A DNA stretch of 64,000 bases from Halobacillus sp. Marseille-P3879 (GCF_900240285.1 NZ_OESS01000003.1:682001-746000); one strand, 5' to 3'; positions 16,875-25,596 are shown, counted from the first letter of the stretch. Made by a program: numbers and translations. Notes: generated from the sequence alone by a model not told the origin.

Positions 16875-17309
16875 GTGAACTATAATGTGACAATTGATAT
16901 GGAAGGGCGAGGGGAGTTTTCAGATTATATTTATAAAAAGCTGGCAGAATGTAAAAGAGAATATACCAGCTATTGTGCCAAAAATAAAGAAGCGCTTCAG
17001 CCTATTAATATGATGGTATCGAACGAAAACCATAAGTGGATGGGCGGCATTTCTTCGGAATTGTATTGGAACTGGCTGGAGATCAATGATTGCTGGGTAT
17101 ACGAACAGTACCGCGGCCAGGGTATAGGAACAGAGCTTCTCCGAACTGTCGAGAACATGGCAAGAAAAAGAGGCGCAGATTATGCTATGCTTACCACCTT
17201 CGAACAACGGACAAAAAAATTCTACGAGGGAAATGGTTACAAAGTGGTAGGAGAAATCAAAGATTATTTACCAGGAACAAGCTTCTACACTTTAAAGAAA
17301 ACTCTATAG
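16875..17309 (+). CDS. GNAT-family N-acetyltransferase
   Basis: A 144-residue acetyltransferase starting at GTG with GAGGTGAAA upstream. The acetyl-CoA loop is EQYRGQGIGTELLRTVENMA (R-G-Q-G-I-G). The C-terminal part, FYEGNGYKVVGEI, is the usual alpha4-beta7 region. The N-terminal half (FSDYIYKKLAECKREYTSY) is like the bacterial families whose members modify small molecules or protein N-termini. It probably shares a transcript with the Nudix gene 24 bases downstream. Confidence 0.8.
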   Translation: MNYNVTIDMEGRGEFSDYIYKKLAECKREYTSYCAKNKEALQPINMMVSNENHKWMGGISSELYWNWLEINDCWVYEQYRGQGIGTELLRTVENMARKRGADYAMLTTFEQRTKKFYEGNGYKVVGEIKDYLPGTSFYTLKKTL

Positions 17310-17333
17310 ACTGCTTAGAAAGAAGGTTATTTT

Positions 17334-17783
17334 TTGAGTTACGTAGAAGAACTTCGTAAGCTGGTAGGCTCACGTCCGTTAATTCTCACTGGGGCAGTAG
17401 TGGCCATTTTCAATGGACAAAACCAGCTGTTGCTGCAACAGCGTACTCATCCAGACAGGGTTTGGGGACTACCAGGAGGACTAATGGAACTTGGGGAATC
17501 TACCGAAGCTACGGCAATGCGCGAAGTCAAGGAAGAAACAAATTTAACAGTAAAGAATCTAAAGTTAATTGATATCTACTCTGGAAAAGATTTTTATACT
17601 GTCGCTCAAAACGGTGATCAATATTATTCAGTTACTGCAGCTTACTATACTTATACATTTGATGGCGAATTAAGTGCAAACAAGCAAGAATCGTACCAGT
17701 GCAGATTCTTCGATACAGAGAAACTGCCTGAGCAGATGGTTGGCAGTCATAGAAAAATCGTTAGTGATCTATTAAAAAAATAA
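17334..17783 (+). CDS. Nudix hydrolase
   Basis: A 149-residue Nudix-fold pyrophosphohydrolase. The Nudix box GX5EX7REUXEEXGU is read from Gly49 (LPGGLMELGE, then REVKEETNL at residues 63-71); the final Gly is replaced by Asn70, a tolerated variation. The N-terminal GAVVAIFNGQNQLLLQQR is the first strand pair. Start TTG with GAAGG upstream. Substrates of such enzymes are nucleoside diphosphate derivatives; none can be assigned. A very strong terminator follows. Confidence 0.85.
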   Translation: MSYVEELRKLVGSRPLILTGAVVAIFNGQNQLLLQQRTHPDRVWGLPGGLMELGESTEATAMREVKEETNLTVKNLKLIDIYSGKDFYTVAQNGDQYYSVTAAYYTYTFDGELSANKQESYQCRFFDTEKLPEQMVGSHRKIVSDLLKK

Positions 17784-17793
17784 AAAGTACTTT

Positions 17794-17843
17794 TCATATA
17801 AAAAGGCAAGGTCTTCTGTTGGAGACCTTGCCTTTTTATATGA
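17794..17843. terminator. Terminator with perfect 21-bp stem
   Basis: The arm beginning TCATATAAAAAGGCAAGG at 17794-17814 is exactly complementary to 17823-17843, with an 8-base loop. It separates the Nudix gene from the converging regulator gene. Confidence 0.9.
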
Positions 17844-17955
17844 TTTCTCTCAATTTAAAAGATTGGCGCTTTAAAATAGAGACAACCTTTAGAAGTACGT
17901 AGGCTGCTCTAGTCAGCGGGTAAATTGAAAGCCTCAGCGAACAACTCCGGTGAAC

Positions 17956-18423
17956 TTATAGCTTTAAGCCGCTTCTGCTCTTAAAACGCCTCAGTAAAAT
18001 GTGGCTTTCCACGCGTGTAATCCCCTCAAGTGCGTAAAGTTCTTTATTAATAAAAGATTCAAGCTCTGTAAAGTCACTAACTAACACGTGCATATGTAGC
18101 GTGCTGGGGCCTGTCATCTGGTAGCAGCTTGCTACATAAGGATTGTTGGCCAGATTTTCAGCAACCTCTACAAGCGCTCTGGGTTCGCAATCCACTTCAA
18201 AGAATGCGGACACTTCTTTGCCCACTTTTTCGCTGTTGACCACTGTCGTAAACTTTTCAATCACTCCACACTCTATTAACTGATTTACTCTGGATCGGAC
18301 AGCTACTCGTGAAAGGTCCAGTTTCTTGCCTATATCCGCATAAGATAGTCTTCCATCCTCAATTAACAGCTCTAATATTTTTTTATCTGTATCATCTATT
18401 TTTAAATTTTGGCTTTTTTCCAT
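17956..18423 (-). CDS. ywrC: Lrp/AsnC-family transcription regulator (YwrC-like)
   Basis: A 155-residue Lrp-type regulator. Residues 9-60 form the helix-turn-helix (DDTDKKILELLIEDGRLSYA, then IGKKLDLSRVAVRSRVNQL); the rest is the RAM ligand-binding domain (FFEVDCEPRALVEVAE, HMHVLVSDFTELESF). It lies divergently next to a gamma-glutamyltransferase and a two-part chromate transporter, the same company as B. subtilis ywrC with ywrD, ywrB and ywrA, so it probably regulates them and itself, with an amino acid as the signal. AGGTGG precedes the ATG. Confidence 0.85.
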   Translation of the reverse strand: MEKSQNLKIDDTDKKILELLIEDGRLSYADIGKKLDLSRVAVRSRVNQLIECGVIEKFTTVVNSEKVGKEVSAFFEVDCEPRALVEVAENLANNPYVASCYQMTGPSTLHMHVLVSDFTELESFINKELYALEGITRVESHILLRRFKSRSGLKL

Positions 18424-18957
18424 TTTACAACCACCTATCTATAAACAAGCCGGTTTGAAGCGCATATAATTTCCATTTGTTGTTTGAATACTATCACGAA
18501 GAAATTAATGTTTCAATCGACTGTATTTCTAAAATAACTAAAAAATATTTTTCATCATAAAAGGGTTTAAATTTTTAGATTTTTCAATTATAATCATGAA
18601 CAACGAACCAATTGTTAACTTAATTATTGTTTTTGGTTAACTATAGAAAGTTGTTAAGGTTCAATTTAATGTAAAGTAAATTTGTGAGATCCTTAAAAAT
18701 TGTCAAGAAGGGTGTGCAAATGGTCTTATAGAATCCTATGCTTCCTTTAATCTGCTTTAAAAAGGAGGAACATCTATAAACGAGCTCTCCTTGTATTCCA
18801 CGAATAAAGAACAGAAAGACCGGAATGGAGGGAAGTCGACCAGGGCCATTTTGTAGCTTGCCATGAAGTTTAAGGGATTTGGCCTCCACTAACCAACTGG
18901 ATTAGGAAGGTAGAGGACAAATTTTTTAAATATCTTATTAAGAAAGGAATCGTACAT
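18424..18957. other. Divergent regulatory region of the ywr locus
   Basis: About 534 bases. A sigma-A-like promoter faces the transferase gene (18566-18594). Just downstream are GTTAAC at 18614 and 18636 and GTTAAG at 18653, a possible cluster of regulator sites. The remaining ~300 bases form an unusually long leader without a recognised riboswitch. An antisense open frame at 18641-18889 has no ribosome site and looks spurious. Confidence 0.45.
18566..18594 (+). promoter_or_regulatory. Sigma-A-like promoter upstream of ywrD
   Basis: TTTAAA (18566-18571), 17 bases, TATAAT (18589-18594). The -10 is a perfect match. Transcripts would begin near 18601, about 355 bases before the gene. Confidence 0.5.
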
Positions 18958-20571
18958 ATGGAAAAAATGGATTATTTATACCAGCCTTATACCTCTAAAA
19001 GAACTTCTGCCATTTCTAATAAAGGAATGGTAGCTACTTCTCAGCCGCTAGCCTCCCAAGCTGGCCTCGATATGTTAAAAAAGGGTGGAAATGCGGTTGA
19101 TGCAGCCATTGCAACTGCAGCTGCTCTAACAGTTGTTGAGCCTACATCTAACGGGATTGGCGGGGATGCTTTCGCTATTGTCTGGATGAAAGATAAGCTG
19201 TATGGGTTAAACAGCAGCGGGCATTCACCTTCCACCATTTCAATTGGTTCATTAAAAGAAAAGGGATACGAAGAAATTCCGAAATATGGGTTTATACCCG
19301 TAACCGTCCCTGGTGCGCCTGGGGCCTGGGCAGAACTATCTGAACGTTTTGGAAGCCTTCCATTAACTGAGGTGCTGGCTCCAGCCATTGATTATGCAGA
19401 AAATGGTTTCCCAGTCACTCCTGTATTAGGGAAGTTTTGGGAAGCGGGATACAATAAATTCCGGGAGGTTCTAGAAGGGGAGGAATTTTCGCACTGGTTC
19501 GACACGTTTGCTCCTAAAGGAAGGGCTCCAAAGATCGGAGAAGTGTGGAAATCACCAGGTCACGCTGAAACTTTGAAAAAAATCGCAGAAACAAAAGCTG
19601 AAGCTTTTTATCACGGTGAGATCGCTGATAAAATTGATAACTTCTCCAAAGAATATAACGGCTATATCCGAAAGAAAGATTTGCAAAACTTTCAGCCTCA
19701 GTGGGTTAATCCTGTGTCTGTCAATTACAGAGGATATGATGTGTGGGAGATTCCTCCGAATGGCCAGGGGATGGTCGCCTTGTCTGCATTAAATATTATG
19801 GAAGGATTTGACGTGCAATCTAAAGAAGAGGTAGGTACCTATCATCAGCAAATCGAGGCTATGAAACTGGCATTTGCTGATGGAGAGAAATTTATAGCTG
19901 ATGAAGCACATATGAAGGTTGGAGTAGACCAGTTACTAAACCGTGAGTATGCTGCTCACCGTAGATCATTGATCGGAGAAGAAGCACTGCAGCCCGAGGC
20001 GGGAGATCCTCCGAAAGGCGGTACCGTTTATCTAGCTGCCGCTGATAGTGATGGAAATATGGTTTCTTTTATACAAAGTAATTATATGGGCTTCGGCTCT
20101 GGCCTTGTTGTTCCAGGGACGGGTATATCCTTACAGAATCGAGGGCATAACTTCTCCATGGATCCTGGCCATGTTAATTCTTTGGAAGGAAATAAACGTT
20201 CCTACCATACAATAATTCCAGGGTTCCTGACAAAGGATAATAAGGCAGTAGGACCTTTTGGAGTAATGGGAGGATTTATGCAGCCGCAAGGTCACTTGCA
20301 GGTCATTATGAATACCATTGATTTTCATTTAAATCCTCAGGCTGCTTTAGACGCCCCTCGTTGGCAGTGGATGGAGAATAAGACAGTATGGGTGGAACCT
20401 GATTTTCCAATCCATATTGCTGAATCCCTTAGAAGAAAAGGCCATAACGTCGAGGTTCAAGTGGAAACAGGAGCTTTCGGAAGAGGGCAGATCATTTGGA
20501 AAGACGAGGAAACAGGTTCCTTATTTGGAGGAACAGAATCACGAACGGATGGTTCTATCTCAGCTTATTAA
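18958..20571 (+). CDS. ywrD: Gamma-glutamyltransferase-family enzyme (YwrD-like)
   Basis: A 537-residue Ntn-hydrolase of the gamma-glutamyltransferase family. The self-cleavage and catalytic residue is Thr356 in KGGTVYLAAAD, dividing a large subunit from a roughly 180-residue small one. GGNAVDAAIATAAAL near the N-terminus and GGFMQPQGHLQV near the C-terminus are family marks. No signal peptide is seen, so it is probably cytoplasmic like B. subtilis YwrD. The reaction would be hydrolysis or transfer of a gamma-glutamyl group; whether glutathione is the substrate is unclear because Bacillaceae mostly use bacillithiol. AAAGGAAT precedes the ATG. Confidence 0.85.
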   Translation: MEKMDYLYQPYTSKRTSAISNKGMVATSQPLASQAGLDMLKKGGNAVDAAIATAAALTVVEPTSNGIGGDAFAIVWMKDKLYGLNSSGHSPSTISIGSLKEKGYEEIPKYGFIPVTVPGAPGAWAELSERFGSLPLTEVLAPAIDYAENGFPVTPVLGKFWEAGYNKFREVLEGEEFSHWFDTFAPKGRAPKIGEVWKSPGHAETLKKIAETKAEAFYHGEIADKIDNFSKEYNGYIRKKDLQNFQPQWVNPVSVNYRGYDVWEIPPNGQGMVALSALNIMEGFDVQSKEEVGTYHQQIEAMKLAFADGEKFIADEAHMKVGVDQLLNREYAAHRRSLIGEEALQPEAGDPPKGGTVYLAAADSDGNMVSFIQSNYMGFGSGLVVPGTGISLQNRGHNFSMDPGHVNSLEGNKRSYHTIIPGFLTKDNKAVGPFGVMGGFMQPQGHLQVIMNTIDFHLNPQAALDAPRWQWMENKTVWVEPDFPIHIAESLRRKGHNVEVQVETGAFGRGQIIWKDEETGSLFGGTESRTDGSISAY

Positions 20572-20593
20572 TACCGATAAGGGGTGAAAGATC

Positions 20594-21172
20594 TTGCAAC
20601 AGTGGAATCTCTTCCTTGCCTTTTTTAGAGTAGGGATATTTGGGTACGGAGGAGGTCCATCCTCTATACCGCTCGTTCATAAAGAAGTAGTAGAAAAGTA
20701 TAAATGGCTTTCCGATGACGATTTTGCTGATATCCTGGCACTGGGTAATTCTCTCCCGGGTCCTATTGCAACCAAAATGGCTGGCTATATTGGATACAGG
20801 GTTTCCGGCTATACCGGCATGCTGAATGCAATCCTGGCTACGATCCTGCCAACGATAGCTCTGTTAATTATGCTTTTATCCTTTTTGAATAACTTTCGTG
20901 AGCTGGACTGGGTGAATGGGATGACTCAGGCTGTCGTTCCAGTAGTTGGTGTGATGCTGGCTGTGTTAACCTTCGATTTTATAAAAAAATCTAAAGAGAA
21001 TCTGGGGATTTGGATTACTATACTGCTTGGTGTAACGTCGCTTATTTTAATAGAAGCCATTGGGATTCATCCAGGAATTGTTATTTTAGTACTCCTGATA
21101 TATGCATTAGTGAAACCAATGAAAAAGAAGAAAGATGAGGAGAACTACAAAGGTAAGGAGTCTTCGGTATGA
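20594..21172 (+). CDS. ywrB: Chromate transporter, first short subunit
   Basis: A 192-residue half-size member of the CHR family. The N-terminus has FFRVGIFGYGGGPSSIPLV (family pattern FxxxGxxxxGGG) and LALGNSLPGPIATKMAGYIG, both diagnostic. About five to six membrane helices. Short-chain CHR proteins work as pairs and export chromate; the native substrate may be another oxyanion. The start is TTG with AAGGGGTGAAAG upstream. Its stop overlaps the next start (ATGA), a sign of a coupled pair. Confidence 0.85.
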   Translation: MQQWNLFLAFFRVGIFGYGGGPSSIPLVHKEVVEKYKWLSDDDFADILALGNSLPGPIATKMAGYIGYRVSGYTGMLNAILATILPTIALLIMLLSFLNNFRELDWVNGMTQAVVPVVGVMLAVLTFDFIKKSKENLGIWITILLGVTSLILIEAIGIHPGIVILVLLIYALVKPMKKKKDEENYKGKESSV

Positions 21173-21702
21173 TTTATTGGCAGATATTTGTAGCGTTTTT
21201 TATCCCTGGTGTCGTAGGATATGGCGGAGGGCCCGCTTCCATCCCCCTCGTCGAGAATGAAGTAGTCGGGCGGTTTGAATGGATGTCGGTTAATGAATTT
21301 AGTGAAATGCTTGCTATGGCCAACGCTCTTCCTGGTCCGATTGCTACAAAGATGGCAGGGTTTATTGGTTATGAACAAGCTGGCATCGCAGGAGCTTTTG
21401 TCGGGGTATTCGCTACAGTAGCTCCGTCTCTGATTCTAATGATTGCGCTGTTAAGTTTACTTAATAAGTTTAAAGGTTCCCCTCGTGTAAAAGCGATGAC
21501 CTCCTTGATTCGTCCTGTTATAGCTATCCTGCTAGGTGTGATGGCTTATCAGTTCTTTGCCAGTTCCTATGGATCTGCTGGTCTCCTTCAAACCTTCTTA
21601 TTAATCCTCGTCAGCTATATTCTGCTTGAGCGGGTGAAGGTTCATCCTGCTTTCGTCATTGCAGGTTCTTTATGTTACGGAGCGATTTTTCTTGGAGGTT
21701 AG
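21169..21702 (+). CDS. ywrA: Chromate transporter, second short subunit
   Basis: A 177-residue paralogue and partner of the preceding gene, with the same FFIPGVVGYGGGPASIPLV and AMANALPGPIATKMAGFIG motifs. Overlap of start and stop (ATGA at 21169) points to assembly of a heteromeric transporter. AAGGAG lies 10 bases upstream inside the previous gene. Confidence 0.85.
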   Translation: MIYWQIFVAFFIPGVVGYGGGPASIPLVENEVVGRFEWMSVNEFSEMLAMANALPGPIATKMAGFIGYEQAGIAGAFVGVFATVAPSLILMIALLSLLNKFKGSPRVKAMTSLIRPVIAILLGVMAYQFFASSYGSAGLLQTFLLILVSYILLERVKVHPAFVIAGSLCYGAIFLGG

Positions 21703-21773
21703 TTTTCTTATGAATCATTTATTTCTTCTTATTCGTATACAATAGGGACGAGAGAGGAAAGGGGTATAGCTTG

Positions 21774-22472
21774 ATGAGCAATTATTCAATTAATGAATTT
21801 ATTAGAAAAACAAAGCAGGATGAAGCAGAAAATGAGTTCTTTGAACTGGAAACACCGCGTATATTAGAAGTAAACCTTGCTGATCACGTGTGGGCGAAAG
21901 CAGGTTCCATGATATCTTACAATGGAGCGGTAAAATTTGAACGTGAAGGTATTCTTGAGCACGGCGTAGGAAAAATGTTTAAAAAAGCTTTCTCTGGAGA
22001 GGGAAGTTCTCTTATGAAAGCTTCAGGCAGAGGTCGTTTATACTTAGCTGACCAGGGGAAAAAGATCACGGTTTTTGATTTGGATAATGAGGCCATCACT
22101 GTAAATGGAAACGATCTTCTAGCCTTTGAACCAGGTATTTCCTGGGATATTAAATTGATGAAGAAAGTGGCTGGAATGATGTCAGGCGGGTTGTTTAATG
22201 TTACATTAGAAGGCAGTGGAAGGGTGGCAATTACTTCACATTATGAACCATTAACCTTGCTGGTGAGTCCTGATCAACCTGTTATTACTGACCCAAATGC
22301 TACAGTTGCCTGGTCGGGTCATTTGAAACCAGAATTCCGTACCGATGTCAGCTTTAAAACTTTTATTGGGCGTGGAAGCGGCGAGTCTATTCAAATGGAG
22401 TTTAAAGGAGAAGGATTTGTGATTGTCCAGCCTTTTGAAGAAGTTGTGACATCTGGGGGCAGTTCTTCATAA
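21774..22472 (+). CDS. AIM24/TIGR00266-family protein
   Basis: A 232-residue beta-rich protein of the AIM24 (PF01987) family, cytoplasmic, function unknown. Family features are NLADHVWAKAGSMISYNGAV, the glycine-rich GEGSSLMKASGRGRLYLAD and ISSHYEPL-like and VIVQPFEEV strands late in the protein. A TTG three bases earlier is also possible; GAAAGGGG fits both. It stands alone between the chromate transporter and the SAM riboswitch. Confidence 0.8.
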   Translation: MSNYSINEFIRKTKQDEAENEFFELETPRILEVNLADHVWAKAGSMISYNGAVKFEREGILEHGVGKMFKKAFSGEGSSLMKASGRGRLYLADQGKKITVFDLDNEAITVNGNDLLAFEPGISWDIKLMKKVAGMMSGGLFNVTLEGSGRVAITSHYEPLTLLVSPDQPVITDPNATVAWSGHLKPEFRTDVSFKTFIGRGSGESIQMEFKGEGFVIVQPFEEVVTSGGSSS

Positions 22473-22498
22473 TTTTTATGAAAAAACAAGCAAACGCC

Positions 22499-22527
22499 TT
22501 TACTTCGAGTTTGAAACATTGTATTAT
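22499..22527 (+). promoter_or_regulatory. Sigma-A-like promoter of the SAM-riboswitch leader
   Basis: TTTACT (22499-22504), 17 bases, TATTAT (22522-22527). Expected start near 22534, some 20 bases before the aptamer. Confidence 0.6.
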
Positions 22528-22555
22528 ATAAAATAACTTAAAATTATAACGGAAA

Positions 22556-22680
22556 CTTCTTATCCAGAGAGGCGGAGGGACTGGCCCTTTGATGCCCGGC
22601 AACCATCGAATCAATCCAAGGATTGACGAGAACGGTGCCAATTCCTGTAGAGTGATTATTTACTCTAAAAGATGAGAGGA
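22556..22680 (+). promoter_or_regulatory. SAM-I riboswitch (S-box) aptamer
   Basis: Classic S-box sequence order: CTTATC with AGAG, then GGCGGAGGGACTGGCCC, TTTGATGCCCGGCAACC, a variable hairpin, AACGGTGCCAATTCC, and the closing strand GATGAGAGG, which pairs with the first strand. S-adenosylmethionine binding stabilises the closing helix and lets the downstream terminator form, so msrA is expressed when SAM is low. Confidence 0.95.
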
Positions 22681-22698
22681 TCGTACGGAAATTTACGA

Positions 22699-22737
22699 CC
22701 CCTTTTCTTATTACTAGGATAAGAAAAGGGGTTTTTT
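22699..22737 (+). terminator. SAM-riboswitch terminator
   Basis: CCCCTTTTCTTAT (22699-22711) pairs exactly with ATAAGAAAAGGGG (22719-22731), followed by TTTTTT. It is the expression platform of the S-box element. Confidence 0.92.
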
Positions 22738-22800
22738 GGTAGTTTAAACCGTCAAACTCTCTTAGGTGGAAGTTGCGTTAATGGAAAGGGAAGATGACAA

Positions 22801-23274
22801 ATGGCGACAGCAATTTTTGGAGCAGGATGTTTTTGGGGAGTTGAAGCATTCTTTGAACGTTTTGAAGGAATTACGAATACACGTGTAGGTTATACAGGTG
22901 GTCACGTAGAGAATCCTACTTATGAACAAGTTAAAACCGGTACAACCAGACACGCCGAGGCTATCCGTATTGAATACGATCCTGAGATCATCACATATGG
23001 CGGGTTAGTTAATATCTTCTTTGAAGCCCATGACCCTACAACTAAAAATAGGCAGGGTGTAGATGTGGGGCATCAATATCGATCGGCCATCTTTTATCAG
23101 AATGAAGCTGAAAAAGCAGTAGCAGAAGAAAAGATCCAACAGTGGACAAATAAAGGAATATTCAAGCGTAGGATTGTAACTGAAGTAACACCAGCAGGTC
23201 GTTTTTATGAGGCAGAGGAGTATCACCAGAAGTATGCACAAAAAAATGGGTCCTTTGCCTGTGGAATTGGCTAA
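22801..23274 (+). CDS. msrA: Peptide-methionine (S)-S-oxide reductase MsrA
   Basis: A 157-residue MsrA that repairs oxidised methionine in proteins. The catalytic motif GCFWG contains Cys10 near the N-terminus; GYTGGH, HAEAIRIEYDP and DVGHQYRSAIFY are conserved. A second Cys in FACGIG near the end may act in regeneration. Its placement behind a SAM riboswitch ties repair of methionine to methionine and SAM supply. AAAGGGAAGATG precedes the ATG. No MsrB gene is adjacent. Confidence 0.92.
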   Translation: MATAIFGAGCFWGVEAFFERFEGITNTRVGYTGGHVENPTYEQVKTGTTRHAEAIRIEYDPEIITYGGLVNIFFEAHDPTTKNRQGVDVGHQYRSAIFYQNEAEKAVAEEKIQQWTNKGIFKRRIVTEVTPAGRFYEAEEYHQKYAQKNGSFACGIG

Positions 23275-23299
23275 GGTAGTTTATATCATTTCACTTAAT

Positions 23300-23337
23300 A
23301 AAGCCGCTCCTTCACATAAGAGGGAGCGGCTTTTTTT
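23300..23337. terminator. Terminator after msrA
   Basis: AAGCCGCTCC (23301-23310) pairs with GGAGCGGC and T residues (23323-23337). It abuts the stop of the converging gene. Confidence 0.88.
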
Positions 23338-23869
23338 ACATAGCGGATTCAATTTCACGGTTTAATTTTTTCATTCGATCTTTGATCACAGAGGTATCGG
23401 CAAACAGATCATGGATGCCTTGATGTTTCTTAGTGAAAATTACGACTAAGTAAGGTAATCCCATAATGGCCATGCTGATATATCGACCGACCAGTTCTCT
23501 AAAGATTATCTGCCCTTTTGTAAGGTGGTCTCCTTTTAACGATTCGACTGACAGTCCAAGAACCATTTTTCCAAGGGTAGCCCTGAAAAAGAAAGTCATA
23601 AGGATGAAGTAAAGGAAAAACACTATAGATTGAGTGATATTTGCGGCGCTAAAGATTTCAATCCAGAGCTTTGCTTCAGAGAGATTGGTTACCCTTAACA
23701 GCGGTCTGGTAATAATCGAGTTCAAGCTCCAAATTACGATCAGATCAATGATGTAAGCAAAAAAACGTGGTCCAAATCCTGCATAAACAATACGATGGAT
23801 TTCGTTTAAGTTTGACGATACAGCTTGATTTAAATAATTAGACGGCTGATTTGATTCTACAGTATCCAT
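23336..23869 (-). CDS. yteJ: RDD-family membrane protein (YteJ-like)
   Basis: A 177-residue RDD protein. After a 35-residue cytoplasmic lead the first helix begins GFGPRFFAYIIDLIVIW with the Arg and Asp that name the family; two more helices follow and GKMVLGLSVESLKGD is a typical loop. It lies 13 bases after sppA on the same strand, as yteJ follows sppA in B. subtilis, so a shared role at the membrane is likely. AAAGGAGGCG precedes the ATG. Confidence 0.85.
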   Translation of the reverse strand: MDTVESNQPSNYLNQAVSSNLNEIHRIVYAGFGPRFFAYIIDLIVIWSLNSIITRPLLRVTNLSEAKLWIEIFSAANITQSIVFFLYFILMTFFFRATLGKMVLGLSVESLKGDHLTKGQIIFRELVGRYISMAIMGLPYLVVIFTKKHQGIHDLFADTSVIKDRMKKLNREIESAM

Positions 23870-23882
23870 TTAATCGCCTCCT

Positions 23883-24881
23883 TTACTCGGAATACATATA
23901 CATTAGTCTTGGACCTTGACGCTGCTCTATTAATTCATTGACCCATTTTACTTCGCTTGTTGGAAGAAAGCTTCTTACATCAATTGGGACTCCAAAAAAG
24001 GTTTCGCCGCTCGGATTATATTCAATCACTTCAGGGCTGCCGCCGACCTCTTCCTTAAGAGCATTCATTGCGTCTTCTTCAAAGCCTATGTTGTCAACAA
24101 GGCCGTTATCAGCTGCTTGTTGTCCAGAGTAAATACGGCCGTCTGCAATTTCTCTCACTTCATCTTCCGACATTCCACGTCCTTCACTGATTACGTCAAC
24201 AAATCCTTCGTATGATTCATCTACTAAAGTCTGCAGTATTTCTTCATCTTCTTCAGTCATCTCTCTTGTCGGGCTCATAATGTCTTTGAATTCCCCGCTT
24301 TTGATGGTATTAAATTCTACCCCATATTCATCAGCGAGCTCTTCATAGTTTACACTTTCCATAATTACGCCTAACGATCCAGTAAATGTTTCTTCAGAAG
24401 CATAAATCTGGTCTGCCGGGGCTGATATGTAATAACCTCCTGAAGCAGCCATTCCTCCCATAGACACATACAACGATTTATCTTCCTCTTTTAATTCATT
24501 GAGTTTGTCATGGATTTCTGCACTCTCAAATACACCGCCGCCAGGTGAATTGACGTACATTAAAACGCCGTCAATCGTTGAATCTTCTTTAATGGCTTCC
24601 AATTGTTCCATTAAAGCTTCATGATTATATCCCTCACTCATAAAGGGATTCGAACCCTGACCGCTCATAATTGTACCCTCAACAGAAATACGGGCGATTC
24701 GATTAGAAGAAGAACCGGACTCGATAACTTCTTCGGTTGGACCTTCAGCATCATCTCTTCCAAATAATCCTTGTGATGACTCTGTAAAGGTGCTGGATGT
24801 TAAAAAACTAATACTTTGAATCAGGATAGCAATGATTAATAAACCACCAGCAATCCCAACAGCAATCAATCGTTTTTTCAT
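23883..24881 (-). CDS. sppA: Signal peptide peptidase SppA
   Basis: A 332-residue membrane-anchored protease that cuts leftover signal peptides. An N-terminal anchor (IAVGIAGGLLIIAILIQSISF) is followed by an acidic linker and a ClpP-like domain. Catalytic Ser147 lies in GGMAASGGYYIS and the general base is Lys199 in KSGEFKD, the same numbers as in B. subtilis SppA. NSPGGGVFES forms the oxyanion region. Operon with yteJ downstream. Confidence 0.92.
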   Translation of the reverse strand: MKKRLIAVGIAGGLLIIAILIQSISFLTSSTFTESSQGLFGRDDAEGPTEEVIESGSSSNRIARISVEGTIMSGQGSNPFMSEGYNHEALMEQLEAIKEDSTIDGVLMYVNSPGGGVFESAEIHDKLNELKEEDKSLYVSMGGMAASGGYYISAPADQIYASEETFTGSLGVIMESVNYEELADEYGVEFNTIKSGEFKDIMSPTREMTEEDEEILQTLVDESYEGFVDVISEGRGMSEDEVREIADGRIYSGQQAADNGLVDNIGFEEDAMNALKEEVGGSPEVIEYNPSGETFFGVPIDVRSFLPTSEVKWVNELIEQRQGPRLMYMYSE

Positions 24882-24977
24882 AGTCTATCGATCCTTTCTT
24901 TAATACTCTGAATTACAATCGTAGCAAAATTATGGCAAATAATATATAGTTACACGAAAGAACATTTAACTAAATTG

Positions 24978-25505
24978 TTACGGATTTTGTTTCCATTCCC
25001 TATATAAAATACTCATTTCGTACAAACTCCAGTATTCCTCGTTAAAACGACGATGGTCTCTAAGTAATCCGTCAATTTGAAAACCTGCTTTTTTGTACGT
25101 TTTTATGGCAGGTTCATTGAAATCGAACACCCCCAGGGTTACTTTATGCAAGTTCAAATTCTCAAATGCGATTTGTAGCACGCCTTTTATCATCAGCAGA
25201 CCAATACCCCGCCCACGCGCTTCTCTTCTCACAAGTACTTTACCAATACGCCCTGAATGATTATGTAGATCAATATTATTAAGCGCTATATGTCCTACTG
25301 CTTGATTAGTCGAATGTTCCACTGCTTTATAAACAAATAATGGACTTTGTTCCTGGTTAGCTCCTTTTATATACTCATCCAGCTGATTGTAGGTAAGCGG
25401 GTAGGAGAAATGTGGACCTGCCCATTGTAACAAAAAAGCAGGGGATTCTACCCATTGAATAAGTTGATCATAGTCTTTTTTCCCAAAGTGTTCTAATCTA
25501 ACCAT
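24978..25505 (-). CDS. GNAT-family N-acetyltransferase (RimJ/RimL-like)
   Basis: About 175 residues. The acetyl-CoA site is VRREARGRGIGLLMIKGVLQ (R-G-R-G-I-G), and KVTLGVFDFNEPAIKTYKKA continuing to GF is the typical Asn/Tyr-containing C-terminal part. A GTG at 25514 opens the frame, but AAAGGAG lies 8 bases before the ATG at 25505. Monocistronic, substrate unknown. Confidence 0.8.
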   Translation of the reverse strand: MVRLEHFGKKDYDQLIQWVESPAFLLQWAGPHFSYPLTYNQLDEYIKGANQEQSPLFVYKAVEHSTNQAVGHIALNNIDLHNHSGRIGKVLVRREARGRGIGLLMIKGVLQIAFENLNLHKVTLGVFDFNEPAIKTYKKAGFQIDGLLRDHRRFNEEYWSLYEMSILYREWKQNP

Positions 25506-25596
25506 AAAGCACACTCCTTTCTTCTACTTGACGTAAACATTACTTTCCCTTTTAAATGGACATAGAATTGAATTCTTAATAGAAAGCAGGTCAACT

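Noticed and set aside
18700-18880. Possible third copy of repeat family 2
   Set aside because: Only short matches (around GACCAGGGCC and GAGCTC) could be found; not enough to call homology. The same was true of 28010-28160.
18641-18889. Reverse open frame in the ywr leader region
   Set aside because: No Shine-Dalgarno and no protein-like pattern.
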